Shown one piece after another: positions 1 through 5,888 of a stretch of DNA of 7,824 bases. Made by a program: the position numbers and the translations under genes. The notes beneath the pieces are model-generated. The model made no database searches, was not told where the DNA came from, and saw only the letters and a list, made by a program, of their open reading frames with translations. This DNA comes from Dehalococcoidia bacterium UBA2979 (GTDB lineage Bacteria; Chloroflexota; Dehalococcoidia; UBA2979), in the NCBI GenBank assembly GCA_002348225.1, contig DEAP01000105.1, forward strand, positions 1-7,824, read 5' to 3'. Positions within the stretch are counted from its first letter, which is position 1; each line of letters begins with the position of its first letter.

Positions 1-660
1 CTCGCCCCATGGAATCCAACCATTACCAAATTTTACTAATCGGTTCATTGAACGCTTATTTACGGTTCCGCTGATCCATAGGGGAACTCCGAGTTTCTGT
101 GCAGGTTTCGGCATAGCGTGTATAGAGGAAAAGGTCAGCTCAGGAGAATCATAGGAGGCTGTTCGTTCAGACCAGATCAACTGGCATACTTCAAGTGTGT
201 GGTCCAGCAATCGACCGCGAGAAGAAAAATCCAAACCACATGCCTCATACTCTTCTTCCTGCCAGCCAACACCTACACCAAGATCAACTCTTCCTTCTGA
301 GAGGACATCGAGAGTCGCTATAGATTTAGCTAGCACCGCAGGACGACGCAGCGCAGCTAAAAGAATACTTGTCCCCAAGCGGATATTGGAAGTACGGCCG
401 GCAATAACAGAGAGTACAGTCAGAGGGTCTAACCACAGCCCATCAGCGCCAGTGGGTTGCTTCCCGCCGCTAAGCCCCCCAAGACTCGGATCTGCATACG
501 CGTCAAGGTTCTCTCCAAAAACAACATGGTCAGAAACGACAACTTTCCCAATCCCTGCCCGGTCAGCGGCAACAGCTTGATCAATTACTGGACTCCAAGA
601 CTCAGGTTCTTCAGAAGCAAATGTCCGAAGCTGTAAAGAGAGGTAGGGTTTGTCTTTCAT
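1..660 (-). CDS. Luciferase-like (LLM class) F420-dependent oxidoreductase, 3' end cut by window edge
   Basis: This is a TIM-barrel oxidoreductase of the bacterial luciferase superfamily, probably using coenzyme F420 (FMN is possible) to oxidise or reduce a small organic substrate in the cytoplasm. The minus strand is open for 220 codons from ATG at 660 to base 1. Visible family marks are SDHV at residues 43-46, a conserved block at about 106-142 (RRPAVLAKS, then LSEGRVDLGVGVGW and an E-E-Y-E-A-C-G tail), and PLWISG at 193-198. These resemble the Rv2161c-like F420 group. The usual length is about 280-320 residues, so roughly a quarter of the C terminus is missing beyond the window. The start is supported by an AAGGA Shine-Dalgarno 7 nt upstream. 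It is divergent from the sulfatase. It is a distant paralogue of the gene at 4888-5829. The family call is firm; substrate and cofactor are inferred. Confidence 0.88.
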   Translation of the reverse strand, partial: MKDKPYLSLQLRTFASEEPESWSPVIDQAVAADRAGIGKVVVSDHVVFGENLDAYADPSLGGLSGGKQPTGADGLWLDPLTVLSVIAGRTSNIRLGTSILLAALRRPAVLAKSIATLDVLSEGRVDLGVGVGWQEEEYEACGLDFSSRGRLLDHTLEVCQLIWSERTASYDSPELTFSSIHAMPKPAQKLGVPLWISGTVNKRSMNRLVKFGNGWIPWGE

Positions 661-667
661 AATAGTG

Positions 668-672
668 TCCTT
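668..672 (-). promoter_or_regulatory. Shine-Dalgarno of the truncated LLM oxidoreductase
   Basis: Read on the minus strand this is AAGGA, 7 nt before the ATG at 660. It fixes that start codon and marks this gene as conventionally led, unlike the sulfatase on the other side. Confidence 0.65.
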
Positions 673-685
673 AAACGTCGAGATT

Positions 686-714
686 AACCTATGGGATAGT
701 CCGAACAATCTCAA
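686..714 (-). promoter_or_regulatory. Candidate sigma-70-type promoter for the truncated LLM gene
   Basis: On the minus strand TTGAGA (709-714, five of six matches to TTGACA) is followed after 17 bp by TAGGTT (686-691, fits TANNNT). The predicted transcript start near 679 leaves a leader of about 20 nt that contains the Shine-Dalgarno. This is pattern matching only. Confidence 0.4.
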
Positions 715-772
715 GAAAAGATTAACTTCAAGGATAGAAGACAACCAGTTCGTCGTTGAATCGTTTCGCGAC

Positions 773-784
773 TAAAAATAGGGT
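773..784 (+). promoter_or_regulatory. Weak leaderless-type -10 candidate before the sulfatase
   Basis: The sulfatase has no Shine-Dalgarno, and an in-frame TAG at 779-781 lies one codon before its ATG. TAAAAA at 773-778 followed by 6 nt then ATG resembles the TANNNT-N6-start layout of three other genes here, but it lacks the final T. No convincing -35 was found. Confidence 0.25.
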
Positions 785-2257
785 ATGCGTCTTCTCTATA
801 TCGATATCGACACCCTTCGCTCAGACCATCTTGGATGTGCCGGCTACCATCGGGACACAACTCCGAACATCGATCTCCTTGCAACTCAAGGTACCCAATT
901 TGAAAACGTGTATGCGTCCGATGTTCCGTGTCTTCCCAGCCGGACTGCTTTTATAACTGGCATGTTCGGTATCCGCAATGGTGTAGTCAATCATGGAGGA
1001 GTTGCAGCTGACTTAAGGCCAGAAGGATCCAGTCGGAATTTTTTCGGACGGTTTTCACTCGGGTCGTGGGCGTCAGTATTTTTTCTCTCGGGCTGGCGTA
1101 CAGCCTCAATTTCATCATTTCCTTTCCGTCATGGGGCAAGTTGGTGGAATAGCGGATTTATGGAAGCAATGAATCTTATGCGTGGCTTTGGAGGAGAACG
1201 CGCCGATGAGGTTCTTCCGAGTGCAATCGATTGGCTTGATAGAAAAGGAAAGGATGATGATTGGCTGCTTCATGTTCACCTTTGGGACCCTCATACTCCC
1301 TACACGACTCCCGAGCATTATGGAAACCCTTTTGCGGGTGACCCTATTCCTGATTGGCATACCGAAGATGTCCGTTTGAGGAACTGGGAGCTTTCAGGAC
1401 CGCACTCAGCTCAAGAGCCGTGGGGGTTCCGCCCGGACGAATGGGGTGACCCTCCCCCACGGCAACCGTGGGATGCATCATCAATGAACGCAGTGAAACA
1501 AATTTTTGATGGCTACGATGTGGGCGTTAAGTACGCTGATGACGCTGTTGGAGTGCTACTGAACAAATTGGAAGATCTCGGGATCCGTGATGAAACCGCT
1601 GTGCTGATAAGTTCAGATCATGGAGAGGCATTTGGCGAGCTCGGCGTCTACGCAGATCATCAAGCTGCTGATGAAGCTACCTGCCATATCCCCGCTGTTC
1701 TGTTCTGGCCCGATCTCGAACCCCAAATAAATTCCGGACTTCACTATCACTTAGATATTGCAACAACAGTTGCTGATCTCGCTGGCATCAAAATTCCAAA
1801 GCATTGGGATGGGCAGTCATTAGCAAATGACCTTAAGCAGAAGACCGAAGGGGGAAGAGATCATCTGGTGCTTTCACAAGGTGCATGGTCTTGCCAACGT
1901 TCAGTCAGATGGAAGGATCATCTCTATTTACGGACGTGGCATGATGGCTACCATGGCCATTGGAATGAAGAAATGCTTTTCAACATTTCAGAAGATCCAC
2001 ATGAACAGCGTGATCTCGCTGCCTCAACGCCAAACCTAATGAATGAGGGATCTTCGATCTTAGAAGATTGGACTGATGAACAGCTGTCAAGAAGCTATAG
2101 CCCTGTGGATCCCATGGAAATCGTTTTGGATGAGGGGGGGCCTTTTCATATTCGGGGACATCTTCCGTCATACCTCGATCGGCTAAGAAATACTGGGCGT
2201 TCCCACTGGGCTGATGTTCTAACTGAAAGACACCCCGAGGCAGCATCGGAAAAGTAG
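785..2257 (+). CDS. Cytoplasmic sulfatase (arylsulfatase A-like, alkaline phosphatase superfamily)
   Basis: Predicted to hydrolyse a sulfate ester, using a formylglycine made from the active-site cysteine. The signature C49-L-P-S-R53 followed by T58-G59 matches CxPSRxxxxTG exactly, so modification is plausible. Metal-site elements are D7-I-D9 in the first strand (DTLRSDH), W167-D-P-H170, and S277-D-H279-G-E in SSDHGEAFGELG. The C-terminal block, with GGPFHIRG then YLDRLR, is typical of a widespread COG3119 subgroup. At 490 residues it is full length. No signal peptide precedes the first catalytic strand, so it should be cytoplasmic, unlike many sulfatases. The ATG at 785 is forced by an in-frame stop at 779-781. 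It converges with the SDR gene 32 nt downstream. No formylglycine-generating enzyme or sulfate transporter is visible. The substrate is unknown; a phosphonate or phosphate ester hydrolase is a less likely alternative. Confidence 0.9.
   Translation: MRLLYIDIDTLRSDHLGCAGYHRDTTPNIDLLATQGTQFENVYASDVPCLPSRTAFITGMFGIRNGVVNHGGVAADLRPEGSSRNFFGRFSLGSWASVFFLSGWRTASISSFPFRHGASWWNSGFMEAMNLMRGFGGERADEVLPSAIDWLDRKGKDDDWLLHVHLWDPHTPYTTPEHYGNPFAGDPIPDWHTEDVRLRNWELSGPHSAQEPWGFRPDEWGDPPPRQPWDASSMNAVKQIFDGYDVGVKYADDAVGVLLNKLEDLGIRDETAVLISSDHGEAFGELGVYADHQAADEATCHIPAVLFWPDLEPQINSGLHYHLDIATTVADLAGIKIPKHWDGQSLANDLKQKTEGGRDHLVLSQGAWSCQRSVRWKDHLYLRTWHDGYHGHWNEEMLFNISEDPHEQRDLAASTPNLMNEGSSILEDWTDEQLSRSYSPVDPMEIVLDEGGPFHIRGHLPSYLDRLRNTGRSHWADVLTERHPEAASEK
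1417..1472. repeat. Three-armed inverted repeat inside the sulfatase gene
   Basis: GCCGTGGGGG (1417-1426) is perfectly complementary to CCCCCACGGC (1454-1463), a 10-bp stem with a 27-nt loop. The same central arm, CCCACGG (1456-1462), can instead pair with CCGTGGG (1466-1472) across a CAA loop. The outer arms are direct copies, each spanning a Pro-Trp codon pair. The arrangement is visible; any function is unproven. Confidence 0.5.
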
Positions 2258-2259
2258 TC

Positions 2260-2277
2260 CCCGAGATGTGCCTCGGG
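2260..2277. terminator. Possible bidirectional terminator between convergent genes
   Basis: CCCGAG (2260-2265) and CTCGGG (2272-2277) form a 6-bp stem with a 6-nt loop in the 32-nt gap between the sulfatase and SDR stop codons. Downstream on the plus strand are AT-rich bases with TTTT at 2288-2291 and beyond; on the minus strand a CTTTTC follows. The T-runs are short and displaced, so this is a weak intrinsic terminator. A second CCCGAG at 2234-2239 could compete for the same arm. Confidence 0.4.
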
Positions 2278-2289
2278 AAATCTCCGGTT

Positions 2290-3036
2290 TTAGAATTTTA
2301 TTTGTCCGCCACCGTCGAGGACTATAGCTTGGCCGGTGATCCAACTTCCGGAATCAGCGGCGAGATATAAGGCGGCGGCGGCAATATCTTCAACTTCACC
2401 TAGACGTTTCAACGGATATTGCTGCGCCACCATGTCTCCACCGTCGCCTTCCCAGAGCATTCGGGCAAAATCCGTTTTAATTAGCCCCGGACATATTGCA
2501 TTCACTCGCACCTGGGGTGCTAGTTCAGCGGCAAATTGCTTTGTCATATGGATCAAACCTGCTTTGGTGACATCGTAGACGCCCAGCATTGGATTCGTTT
2601 CTAATCCCCCTACCGAAGCGATATTTAGAATAACTCCGCCGTTTTCCTTCTGATATTTCTGCCACACCATCTGTGTCCAGAGAAAGGGTGCTGTCATATT
2701 GACATCAATGGTTTTTTTCCATCGGGGTAAATCAGCATCGATCATTGGCCCGGCATAAGGATTCGTCGCAGCGTTATTCACCAAAATATCGACCCCGCCG
2801 AATAATTCGATGGTGCGGTCAATAGCTTGTTCCATATGTTCAGGGTCTCCAACGTTCCCTGCTTCCCATTCGCAACCTCCACCGATTTCGTCGGCAGCGC
2901 TCTCACATACTTCAGATTTTCGGCTGGTTATCATCACGCTCGCCCCAGCCTCTGCAAAGCCTTTTGCAATAGCTTTGCCGATGCCTTTCGATCCGCCGGT
3001 TACGAGTGCAGTTTTTCCATCTAAAGCTAGTCCCAT
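2290..3036 (-). CDS. SDR-family oxidoreductase (DHRS4/FabG-like), probably NADP(H)-dependent
   Basis: A classical short-chain dehydrogenase that interconverts a carbonyl and an alcohol in the cytoplasm. All core elements are present: TGGSKGIG at residues 13-20, NNAA at 87-90, N113, S141, Y154 and K158 (YDVTK), and the PG pair at 183-184. K17 in the glycine loop and R39 after the second strand favour NADP(H). The stretch ICPGLIKTDFARMLWE and the C-terminal ITG...V.DGGG are close in pattern to DHRS4-type carbonyl reductases. At 248 residues it has normal length. The ATG at 3036 follows an in-frame TAA four codons upstream and has no Shine-Dalgarno, but a TAAGCT box ends 6 nt before it. It is divergent from the acyl-CoA dehydrogenase, which suggests a linked role. 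The natural substrate cannot be read from sequence. Confidence 0.92.
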   Translation of the reverse strand: MGLALDGKTALVTGGSKGIGKAIAKGFAEAGASVMITSRKSEVCESAADEIGGGCEWEAGNVGDPEHMEQAIDRTIELFGGVDILVNNAATNPYAGPMIDADLPRWKKTIDVNMTAPFLWTQMVWQKYQKENGGVILNIASVGGLETNPMLGVYDVTKAGLIHMTKQFAAELAPQVRVNAICPGLIKTDFARMLWEGDGGDMVAQQYPLKRLGEVEDIAAAALYLAADSGSWITGQAIVLDGGGQIKF

Positions 3037-3042
3037 ACATGA

Positions 3043-3048
3043 AGCTTA
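3043..3048 (-). promoter_or_regulatory. Candidate -10 of a leaderless SDR transcript
   Basis: On the minus strand TAAGCT fits TANNNT and ends exactly 6 nt before the ATG at 3036, placing the transcript start at or next to the start codon. No Shine-Dalgarno competes with this reading. No good -35 is visible. Confidence 0.4.
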
Positions 3049-3073
3049 GAAGATCACTTGAGATAATGCTCCT

Positions 3074-3102
3074 TTGATCGCTCGGGTTGGACCAGATACT
3101 TT
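3074..3102 (+). promoter_or_regulatory. Weak promoter candidate for the acyl-CoA dehydrogenase
   Basis: TTGATC (3074-3079), a 17-bp spacer and TACTTT (3097-3102) give a poor but correctly spaced match. It predicts a leader of about 50 nt carrying the Shine-Dalgarno at 3147-3151. Other placements in the 121-bp divergent gap cannot be excluded. Confidence 0.22.
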
Positions 3103-3146
3103 TTGAATGATCTAATACCTATAGACCCAATTTTCTATCTAGACGT

Positions 3147-3151
3147 AGGAG
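3147..3151 (+). promoter_or_regulatory. Shine-Dalgarno deciding the GTG start of the acyl-CoA dehydrogenase
   Basis: AGGAG lies 6 nt before GTG at 3158, supporting that codon as the start. The encoded N terminus MAIDFSLTPE is a typical beginning for acyl-CoA dehydrogenases. Confidence 0.75.
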
Positions 3152-3157
3152 CATCCC

Positions 3158-4396
3158 GTGGCTATAGATTTTTCTCTCACACCCGAACTCGAGGAAATAC
3201 GGCTAAGAATCCGTACTTTTGTCGATGATGTGATCAAACCGGCAGAAGCAAAGCTCGAAGGTGGGGAAAGTGGCGAACCACTGGAAGGTAAAGAACGAAC
3301 CGAGATTTTAATCCAGCTTCGCAAGCAGGCACATAAGCAAGGAATCTGGCTGCCTCATATGCCCGAAGAATGGGGTGGTATGGGCCTTGGACATGTTGAA
3401 TTAGCAATGGTCCAAGCAGAGGCAGCTAAATCCTATTACGGGCCATGGGTTTTTAATTGCCAAGCTCCCGATGAGGGAAATATGCATACGCTCCTCCACT
3501 GGGCGACTCCAGAACAAGCGGAGAAATACCTCAAACCTCTCTGCCATGGGACAACATGGTCATGTTTCGCTATGACAGAACCTGAGGTCGCTGGTTCGGA
3601 CCCAACACTAATTCAGACCAGTGCCTACGAGGATGGCGACGAATGGGTTATAAATGGTCACAAATGGTTCATCTCAAACGCCCACCGTGCAAACTTCGCT
3701 ATTCTTGTCTGCCGAACCGAAGAGAACCCCGATATTCCTCAGGCAGCAAACTCAGCGTTCATTATTGATCTTCCGGCCGAAGGATGGAACGAGATTCGCC
3801 AGATTGAAACAATGCACGGAGGTACCGGCCATAGTGAAATAATCATTGAAGATCTCAGAGTACACAAAGACCAGATGCTCGGCGGTCGAGGACAGGGCCA
3901 CCTTCTTGGACAATACCGCCTAGGACCCGCTCGGCTTGCCCACTGTATGAGGTGGATCGCCCAGGCAGAAATGGCGTTAGATATGATGGTCGACAGATCA
4001 TTGAACCGGTTCTCTCACGGATCGCTTCTCGCTGAGAAACAAGGCATCCAATGGATGATCGCGGATTCAGCAATGGAACTGTATCAAGCGAAACTGATGG
4101 TCCTCCACGCCGCCCATAAGATCGATAAGAAAGAAGACTTCAAAGCTGAAGTCTCCATGGCGAAACATTTTGTGGCGAACATGCTCGGACGAGTCATTGA
4201 CCGATCTATTCAAGTGCATGGAGCTCTCGGCTACTCAACGGATACGCCGCTGGCACACATGTACCAGCATGCTCGGTGGGCAAGATTCGCTGATGGGGCA
4301 GACGAAGTACATCAAATGCGCATAGCGCAACGAACCATCGCCGCCTACACCGACGAAGGTTCCACAAGAAGAGCGACAGGAAACCTACCCATATAG
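3158..4396 (+). CDS. Acyl-CoA dehydrogenase family protein (ACAD10/11-like)
   Basis: A cytoplasmic FAD enzyme expected to act on an acyl-CoA. The 412 residues show the full family order: an N-terminal helical domain (about 1-125), a beta domain starting with the FAD-binding segment MTEPEVAGSD (139-148) and INGHKWFISNA (165-175), and a C-terminal helical domain with IQVHGALGYS (351-360) and RFADGADEVH (376-385). Where medium-chain enzymes carry the catalytic Glu in a YEGT context, this protein reads A-D379-G-A, the pattern of the ACAD10/ACAD11 branch. In that branch some members act on 4-hydroxyacyl-CoA routes (for example LvaC of the levulinate pathway), usually with a kinase, which is absent here. 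The gene is divergent from an SDR gene and converges with the SnoaL-like gene after 12 nt. Family is firm; chemistry is inferred. Confidence 0.92.
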   Translation: MAIDFSLTPELEEIRLRIRTFVDDVIKPAEAKLEGGESGEPLEGKERTEILIQLRKQAHKQGIWLPHMPEEWGGMGLGHVELAMVQAEAAKSYYGPWVFNCQAPDEGNMHTLLHWATPEQAEKYLKPLCHGTTWSCFAMTEPEVAGSDPTLIQTSAYEDGDEWVINGHKWFISNAHRANFAILVCRTEENPDIPQAANSAFIIDLPAEGWNEIRQIETMHGGTGHSEIIIEDLRVHKDQMLGGRGQGHLLGQYRLGPARLAHCMRWIAQAEMALDMMVDRSLNRFSHGSLLAEKQGIQWMIADSAMELYQAKLMVLHAAHKIDKKEDFKAEVSMAKHFVANMLGRVIDRSIQVHGALGYSTDTPLAHMYQHARWARFADGADEVHQMRIAQRTIAAYTDEGSTRRATGNLPI

Positions 4397-4408
4397 GAAC
4401 ACCCACAA

Positions 4409-4891
4409 TTAGATCAGGTCATTGAATTCTTCTGGGAACTCAAAAACATCGCACGATTCCAATCCATGGCTAAGTCGCGCCAACGAATGATAGCGGCGTC
4501 CCGCAATCATCCATGAACCAGCATCCTTCAAATACTGATCGTGGTAAACACCAAAGATCGTTGACCACATACCTGTATCTTTCACACGACGCATTTCGCT
4601 CATCCATAATCGCCCCCCTGCCGTCTCACCGGAATCGTCAATAGTGACGACCGAGTTACGAACAACGAACTGGAAAAAATCAAAAGCTTCTAATGACTCA
4701 GCGATAAAAGTGCCAATTTCATTAGGGCCGCGAAACGACAACGTCGTTCCCCGTAAGTCAAGAACAATATCAGCGTCCGGAAGAATCAGATCACCTAAAT
4801 CCCCGAATGCTTTCCTACTACAAATATCCGCGTATCGTGAATGAAGATCACGGATAAGAAACTGATCCTCAACGTTTGCCGTTGACATCAC
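4409..4891 (-). CDS. SnoaL/NTF2-like small protein
   Basis: A 160-residue protein of the NTF2-like cone fold, closest in pattern to SnoaL-like domains (SnoaL_4 type). The family includes isomerases, cyclases, epoxide hydrolases, dehydratases and ring-hydroxylating dioxygenase beta-like proteins. Visible marks are the N-terminal helix with HSRYADICSRKAFGDL (17-32) leading to P-D-A-D, a mid-region F-R-G-P-N-E-I-G helix start, and the terminal strand WMIAGRRYHSLARL (127-140). No signal peptide or membrane segment is seen, so it is cytoplasmic. It is the second gene of an operon: its GTG at 4891 overlaps the upstream stop by 4 nt (GTGA), while an ATG at 4888 (TGATG, 1-nt overlap) is an equally good start. 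Either way translation is probably coupled. The specific reaction is unknown. Confidence 0.8.
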   Translation of the reverse strand: MMSTANVEDQFLIRDLHSRYADICSRKAFGDLGDLILPDADIVLDLRGTTLSFRGPNEIGTFIAESLEAFDFFQFVVRNSVVTIDDSGETAGGRLWMSEMRRVKDTGMWSTIFGVYHDQYLKDAGSWMIAGRRYHSLARLSHGLESCDVFEFPEEFNDLI

Positions 4892-5829
4892 GCTTCATTC
4901 ACGAGCGGGACAACAGATTCATAAAAAGCATCCATCTGCTCCAAGTATTCCGACAGGGTTCGCCCTCTAAACTTCATATGGAATGTATTCGCCCCAGCTT
5001 CTCGCGCTGCACGAATGTCTTCAGCTAACGCCTCAGCTCCTATGATCCATGCTGGTGGTAATCCGTCAGGAGCCTCCCCCGTAAGGTACGCCCATCCGGG
5101 CATGTACCCAATTGCAAATTCAGTGTCGCTGCGTCCAGCCTCAGCTGCCGCCGCCATAATCGTGTCAACAATCTCTGGATACGAGTCCACTGGAGCACCC
5201 ATCGGAATGTACCCATCTCCTTGACGGCCAGTGCGTTTCCATGAAGCTCGACCGGATCCACCAATCCAAATCGGGAAAGATCCATTAACCGGGCTAGGAG
5301 CAATCCCAATATTTTCATACGAATAGAAGTCACCATCAAAACTGACATAATCACTTTGAAAGGCTCCACGAATTGCATCAATATTTTCATTTAGAATCTT
5401 CCCTCGTTGAGCATAGTCAACACCCAACGCTTCAAACTCAGCTTCGACATGGCCTGCGCCGACTCCCATGATCACACGCCCCCCCGATAGATGGTCTAAC
5501 GTGCCAAACGATTTCGCAGTTTGAAGAGGATGCCGATAGGCAGCAACCCAGACTACTGAAAGCAGATTCACGGTTGCCGTATGCGCAGCCAGATAAGACA
5601 GCGTGGCTACAGTGTCATACCAAGTAGTTCTCATATTCGCCGCATAGTCGTTGTCAGGAATCGCAATATGGTCACAGACCCCGACGAACTCATGTCCAGT
5701 TACCTCAGCTTTTTTAGCGATCGTTACAAGGTCTTCAACGGTTGCATCATCCTCCCACGGATCAGCCAGAGTTCTCGTCAGTGTCTGAACCGGAAGCTGC
5801 ATCCCATAACTCCAACCTTTAACGATCAT
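4888..5829 (-). CDS. Luciferase-like (LLM class) F420-dependent oxidoreductase
   Basis: A complete 313-residue TIM-barrel enzyme of the bacterial luciferase superfamily, of the probable F420-dependent kind (Rv2161c-like). Marks in order are VCDHIAIPD (51-59), RHPLQTAKSFGTLDHLSGGR (99-118), MGVGAGH (121-127) with E-F-E-A-L-G (131-136), and PIWIGGSG (186-193) followed by a G-D-G-Y-I-P segment. The signature has GAGH where the paralogue at 1-660 has GVGW. The ATG at 5829 is supported by AAAGGA 6 nt upstream; an internal ATG at residue 10 is less likely. The SnoaL-like gene follows with overlapping stop and start, so the two products probably act on the same substrate, for example oxidation followed by hydration, cyclisation or isomerisation. 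It is divergent from the lipoprotein gene. Cofactor is inferred from family; substrate is unknown. Confidence 0.9.
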   Translation of the reverse strand: MIVKGWSYGMQLPVQTLTRTLADPWEDDATVEDLVTIAKKAEVTGHEFVGVCDHIAIPDNDYAANMRTTWYDTVATLSYLAAHTATVNLLSVVWVAAYRHPLQTAKSFGTLDHLSGGRVIMGVGAGHVEAEFEALGVDYAQRGKILNENIDAIRGAFQSDYVSFDGDFYSYENIGIAPSPVNGSFPIWIGGSGRASWKRTGRQGDGYIPMGAPVDSYPEIVDTIMAAAAEAGRSDTEFAIGYMPGWAYLTGEAPDGLPPAWIIGAEALAEDIRAAREAGANTFHMKFRGRTLSEYLEQMDAFYESVVPLVNEA

Positions 5830-5835
5830 GTAACA

Positions 5836-5841
5836 TCCTTT
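5836..5841 (-). promoter_or_regulatory. Shine-Dalgarno of the complete LLM oxidoreductase
   Basis: On the minus strand AAAGGA lies 6 nt before the ATG at 5829, deciding that start over the internal ATG nine codons later. Confidence 0.7.
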
Positions 5842-5854
5842 CGGTAGCTGGTCC

Positions 5855-5860
5855 TACAAT
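5855..5860 (+). promoter_or_regulatory. Candidate -10 of a leaderless lipoprotein transcript
   Basis: TACAAT (five of six matches to TATAAT) ends exactly 6 nt before the ATG at 5867, so transcription should begin at or beside the start codon. There is no Shine-Dalgarno. No convincing -35 is visible. The box overlaps the opposing LLM promoter by 2 bp. Confidence 0.5.
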
Positions 5861-5888
5861 TAGACCATGCCCCATTCCCTTACGGCAA
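5859..5888 (-). promoter_or_regulatory. Candidate promoter of the LLM-SnoaL operon
   Basis: On the minus strand TTGCCG (5883-5888), an 18-bp spacer and TCTAAT (5859-5864, five of six matches to TATAAT) predict a start near 5852 and a leader of about 22 nt holding the Shine-Dalgarno. The -35 lies inside the first codons of the lipoprotein gene. Confidence 0.4.

Noticed and set aside
197..580. 127-residue plus-strand open frame
   Set aside because: It lies wholly antisense to the truncated LLM gene, whose minus-strand product shows clear family motifs. The plus-strand product is Ser/Pro/Arg-rich with no recognisable pattern.
1980..2246. 88-residue minus-strand open frame at the end of the sulfatase
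   Set aside because: It overlaps the conserved C-terminal block of the sulfatase and has no recognisable features or convincing start signal.
4135..4154. Hairpin AGACTTC / GAAGTCT in the acyl-CoA dehydrogenase gene
   Set aside because: A 7-bp stem with a 6-nt loop in the middle of a coding region, with no T-run after it. Such stems are expected by chance.
4397..4408. Terminator in the 12-nt gap between the ACAD and SnoaL-like genes
   Set aside because: No stem of useful length or T-run is visible in or beside the gap on either strand.
5040..5390. 116-residue minus-strand open frame
   Set aside because: It is another frame of the complete LLM gene, which has a full set of family motifs and a Shine-Dalgarno.
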